This document shows positions 15,220-17,823 of a stretch of 17,823 nucleotides of DNA, in pieces. The translations under genes and the position numbers were made by a program. The notes beneath the pieces are model-generated. The model was not told the origin of the DNA, did not search any database, and saw only the letters and a program-made list of their open reading frames with translations. Where the stretch lies: contig DCQQ01000030.1 of assembly GCA_002323515.1 (NCBI GenBank), positions 1-17,823 of the forward strand. The letters run 5' to 3'. Positions within the stretch are counted from its first letter, which is position 1. Each line of letters starts with the position of its first letter. Origin of the DNA: Balneolaceae bacterium UBA1514. GTDB lineage: Bacteria; Bacteroidota; Rhodothermia; Balneolales; Balneolaceae.

Positions 15220-15442
15220 TTAACTTATTATGCAGCAGTTCATTATATGATTAACCTATCAAATAAATTAGGCTGTATAGTTATGTTAAGATTGAGGTGT
15301 AGTTCATCATGCTCGCTATGGTTTCGATGCAATTTTCTACTTTAATCTGTTACAATGCACATGTGTAGTAAGCCAAAAGCTCCCCATTATATAAGTGAAC
15401 CAGTCATGCGATCGTACGTCTAGGGGCATAAGTTACAATTGA
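15220..15442. other. Non-coding gap between convergent genes
   Basis: This 223-base stretch lies between the stop of the small membrane gene and the stop of the leftward helicase gene. It holds one 32-codon frame on the plus strand (15247-15345) with no Shine-Dalgarno and no recognisable product. I found no convincing terminator hairpin, RNA gene or repeat. Confidence 0.5.
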
Positions 15443-17488
15443 TTATTCTAATAAGGGCGGTTTTTTAACTTCATTTAGATTAGGTTCATTGGTGTCATGG
15501 ATGAGCTCCCAGGGTTCTAATTTGGCAGTAATGGGTTCTAAAAAGCGAGAAGCTTTTGTCAGGTAGTCCCCTTCTCTCTGCCTAAATGAAGTCCTTGGAT
15601 AGGTAAAATAAAGCATTTCTTTTGCTCTAGTAGCCGCTACATAGAGCAACCGAAGTTCTTCATCCAGTGATTCTTCACTATCTATAGAAAAAGTACTTGG
15701 AATAGTTCCGTCTAAGCATTGCATTATTAGTACATGCTTCCATTCTAAACCTTTTGCAGAGTGTATGGTACTTAAGGTGAGTGGTGCTTCTTCCTCTCTA
15801 GATGCCAGGGTGTCAGTCACCGTATCGGTGATAGGTTCCAACACCAGATCGGTTAAAAATGATTGTATATCTTGATAGGTTTTTGCGATTTGTAATAAGG
15901 AGGCCAAATCCTCTTCCCTTTTTGATGCATCATCGTATAAATCTTTGCAAATGGGCAGATAATAATCCACAATTAGTGGAATGGAGTCGTGCCAAGGTAT
16001 ACACTTTGAAGCATTTATGAGGCATGTGCCAAGCCTATTTAATCTGTTAAAATAATTCTTATTCATCCACTCAGAATCACTGAACCAGTGTGTGGAATCT
16101 GTAGAAGAAGCCCCCCTTTTTTTACTTTGAACCTCTTGGATCCACAGAAATAAATCTTCTGCTGTTTTTGGACCTACTCCATCAATGAGCATCAAAACTC
16201 GTTGCCAAGCCACCGTATCGTCAGGATTACTTAAAATCCTAATATGTGCCAATAGATCTTTTATATGCGCTGCCTCGGTAAATTTTTGACCGCCAAACTT
16301 TTTAAACGGGATATCCTTGGATTGTAAAGCAAGTTCTAGTGTAAACGAATCCCTGGCGTTTCGAAAAAGTACAGCAACCTCATCTAAAGCTATTTGATGT
16401 TCCCTAAGATGAAGTACTAATTGCGATATAAATTCTGCTTCTTCTTTATCATCAATAGCCTTAATTAGTGCAGGTAAGTCACTAGAATCGCGATTAGTGA
16501 ATAGTTGCTTCTTAAACAATATAGAACTTTGCTCGAGTACAGCGTTAGCAACCTCTAGTATCTCGGGCGAGGAACGATAATTTTCCTCTAATTTGATAAG
16601 CTCTGTATTAACATATTCTTCTGGAAATCGTAGTATATTTTCGTAGTCGGATCCACGAAACGAATAGATACTTTGAGCATCATCACCAACCACCGTCAAA
16701 TTTTGGTGGAATGACGAAAAATATTCACACAAGCTTGCCTGTATTTTGTTGGTATCCTGAAATTCATCAACTAATATATACTGGCAAATACTTGAAACTC
16801 GCTCTAATATTGCTGGATGCTCTATAAAAAGTTTTTCAGTGTTAAATAATAAATCATCAAAATCCATTATATGATGTTTGGCTTTGTAGGACTCATAGGT
16901 TTTAAAAAGTCTAATGATATCCTTTTCATGACCCAAAAATTGAGGATAGTATTCTTGTAATAATACCCTCATATCGAGCTGTTTATTTTTGTGAAGGGTA
17001 AACAGTTTTGCAAGACTTCGTTTAGCAGGAAAACGCTGTGAACGATGGTTTATATTGAGAGTAGAACGCACATGTTGAATGAGGTCAATGCTATCAGTGC
17101 TATCGAGTATGCTAAATTCATTGTTATAGCCAATATGATTACTATATTTTCTTAGAATTTGTGTACAAAATGAGTGAAATGTACCTCCTTGTATATATTG
17201 ACAACGATCATCTAACAATTGAGTCGCACGTTCCATCATCTCTTTTGCGGCACGTCTAGTGAAGGTTAATAAGACTATTTGCTCAGGTGGTACACCGGAT
17301 TCAATGAGCCGTGATACTTTATATATAAGTGTTTTGGTCTTACCTGTACCTGCCCCTGCTAGTATGAGTAATCGATTTGCAGGACTAATCACCGCGCTGA
17401 GTTGTTGCTGATTTAGAGCAGATTCATAATCGATTTGATAATCTATCGGAGATGATGAGGTTGTTTTTCTTAGTTGGAACTGCTTCAT
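15443..17488 (-). CDS. UvrD/Rep/PcrA-type superfamily 1 DNA helicase
   Basis: This 681-residue ATPase is a 3'-to-5' DNA helicase of the UvrD/Rep family, used in excision repair, replication restart or clearing recombination intermediates. Motifs in order are the Q motif LNQQQLSAV (near residue 26), Walker A LAGAGTGKTKT (44-51 region), motif Ia LTFTRRAAKEM, motif II VDEFQDTN, motif III VVGDDAQSIYSFRGS, motif IV EENYRSS, motif V STIHSAKGLEWKHVL and motif VI YVAATRAKE. All appear intact. Length is slightly below PcrA/UvrD (~720), and no extra nuclease domain is present. The 7A-6G run at 16111-16123 falls in a non-conserved linker (QSKKRGASS). Subfamily cannot be settled from motifs, so no symbol is given. 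It is transcribed alone and leftward; the ATG has no Shine-Dalgarno. Confidence 0.95.
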   Translation of the reverse strand: MKQFQLRKTTSSSPIDYQIDYESALNQQQLSAVISPANRLLILAGAGTGKTKTLIYKVSRLIESGVPPEQIVLLTFTRRAAKEMMERATQLLDDRCQYIQGGTFHSFCTQILRKYSNHIGYNNEFSILDSTDSIDLIQHVRSTLNINHRSQRFPAKRSLAKLFTLHKNKQLDMRVLLQEYYPQFLGHEKDIIRLFKTYESYKAKHHIMDFDDLLFNTEKLFIEHPAILERVSSICQYILVDEFQDTNKIQASLCEYFSSFHQNLTVVGDDAQSIYSFRGSDYENILRFPEEYVNTELIKLEENYRSSPEILEVANAVLEQSSILFKKQLFTNRDSSDLPALIKAIDDKEEAEFISQLVLHLREHQIALDEVAVLFRNARDSFTLELALQSKDIPFKKFGGQKFTEAAHIKDLLAHIRILSNPDDTVAWQRVLMLIDGVGPKTAEDLFLWIQEVQSKKRGASSTDSTHWFSDSEWMNKNYFNRLNRLGTCLINASKCIPWHDSIPLIVDYYLPICKDLYDDASKREEDLASLLQIAKTYQDIQSFLTDLVLEPITDTVTDTLASREEEAPLTLSTIHSAKGLEWKHVLIMQCLDGTIPSTFSIDSEESLDEELRLLYVAATRAKEMLYFTYPRTSFRQREGDYLTKASRFLEPITAKLEPWELIHDTNEPNLNEVKKPPLLE

Positions 17489-17823
17489 ATGATCTAATAT
17501 AATAATTCAGTAATAATATGTAAAATATATGTATACAACAGAATCGTATGTGGAGGGTATGCAGTAAACAGACTTTGATTTTCAATTTACATGCTGTATC
17601 TATAAGACATATAGTGAGCCTAAACCAAAGTCCAAATCATAAATAAAAAATAATATGGATTTGCCTCTGAGTGAATAATAAGTAATATTTACTGTGATTA
17701 GTACCAGCTTTCTAGACTATGGAGTTTTTACAGTGATCACAAATTCACCGCAGTCTCAAAAGACTAAACCTTAGTGATCAATCAAATATACGTACCAATT
17801 AATAGTAATTAGCTGAGAATATG
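17489..17823. other. Gene-free AT-rich region at the window end
   Basis: No gene can be supported in these 335 bases on either strand. The part next to 17488 should hold the helicase promoter, but no clear -33/-7 pair was found there; a TATATTTG on the minus strand lies at 17783-17790, about 300 bases upstream of the helicase start. A nested inverted repeat spans 17734-17780. The last three bases are ATG and may begin the next gene, which cannot be judged from the window. Confidence 0.5.
17734..17780. repeat. Nested inverted repeat in intergenic DNA
   Basis: Outer arms TGATCAC (17734-17740) and GTGATCA (17774-17780) are perfect 7-base inverted repeats. Between them AGTCT (17752-17756) and AGACT (17761-17765) form a 5-base stem with a 4-base CAAA loop. 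In addition AGTGATCA occurs twice in direct orientation (17732-17739 and 17773-17780). It could be a regulator-binding site or a small RNA structure; there is no further support. Confidence 0.4.

Noticed and set aside
15247..15345. 32-codon cysteine-containing frame in the gap before the helicase gene
   Set aside because: It is very short, has no Shine-Dalgarno or recognisable pattern, and chance frames of this size are common.
1..17823. tRNA, rRNA, CRISPR arrays, insertion sequences, attachment sites
   Set aside because: I saw no cloverleaf, rRNA signature, regularly spaced repeat, transposase or integrase frame, or flanking direct repeats. Small RNA genes could be missed without computation.

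Overview
The window looks like chromosomal DNA from a bacterium of the Bacteroidota/Balneolota (FCB) side of the tree. This is an inference from gene content: a DUF2480 protein beside SUF genes, type 2 isopentenyl-diphosphate isomerase next to a polyprenyl synthetase and BamD, low G+C, and few Shine-Dalgarno sequences ahead of start codons. A BamD-type lipoprotein shows a Gram-negative outer membrane. No rRNA, tRNA, CRISPR array, transposase, integrase or phage gene was seen, and every protein gene that could be assessed appears intact apart from sufB, which is cut by the window edge.

Positions 1-4710 carry the 3' end of sufB followed by sufC, sufD, sufS, an Nfu/NifU-type scaffold and an A-type carrier, all rightward: an almost complete SUF iron-sulfur cluster assembly operon. 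No SufE or SufU sulfur-transfer partner is present in the visible part. Positions 4790-6040 continue with a DUF2480 protein and a short-chain dehydrogenase. Positions 6104-8160 hold fni and an overlapping polyprenyl diphosphate synthase gene (isoprenoid chain building). Positions 8163-10635 hold bamD, nadD and an LD-carboxypeptidase-family gene with gaps of only a few bases. All of 1-10635 reads rightward and may be one long transcription unit or several overlapping ones.

Positions 10705-11856 carry a leftward PLP enzyme of the D-threonine aldolase / D-serine dehydratase family, followed by a rightward divergent DUF952-like gene (11952-12350). Positions 12516-14915 form a tight leftward operon of der (ribosome-assembly GTPase), a seven-helix membrane protein of unknown function and a peroxiredoxin. 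A small two-helix membrane protein (14974-15219) diverges from der, and a UvrD/Rep-type helicase (15443-17488) reads leftward. The last 335 bases are AT-rich and contain a nested inverted repeat but no gene that can be supported.

Most of the window is housekeeping. The points most worth a second look are the DUF2480 gene with two cysteines beside SUF, the missing sulfur-transfer partner, the poorly defined D-amino-acid enzyme and its DUF952-like neighbour, the LD-carboxypeptidase with a degenerate Tat-like N-terminus, and the inverted repeats at 12388-12403, 14923-14941 and 17734-17780. I do not see convincing evidence for a wholly new multi-gene system.
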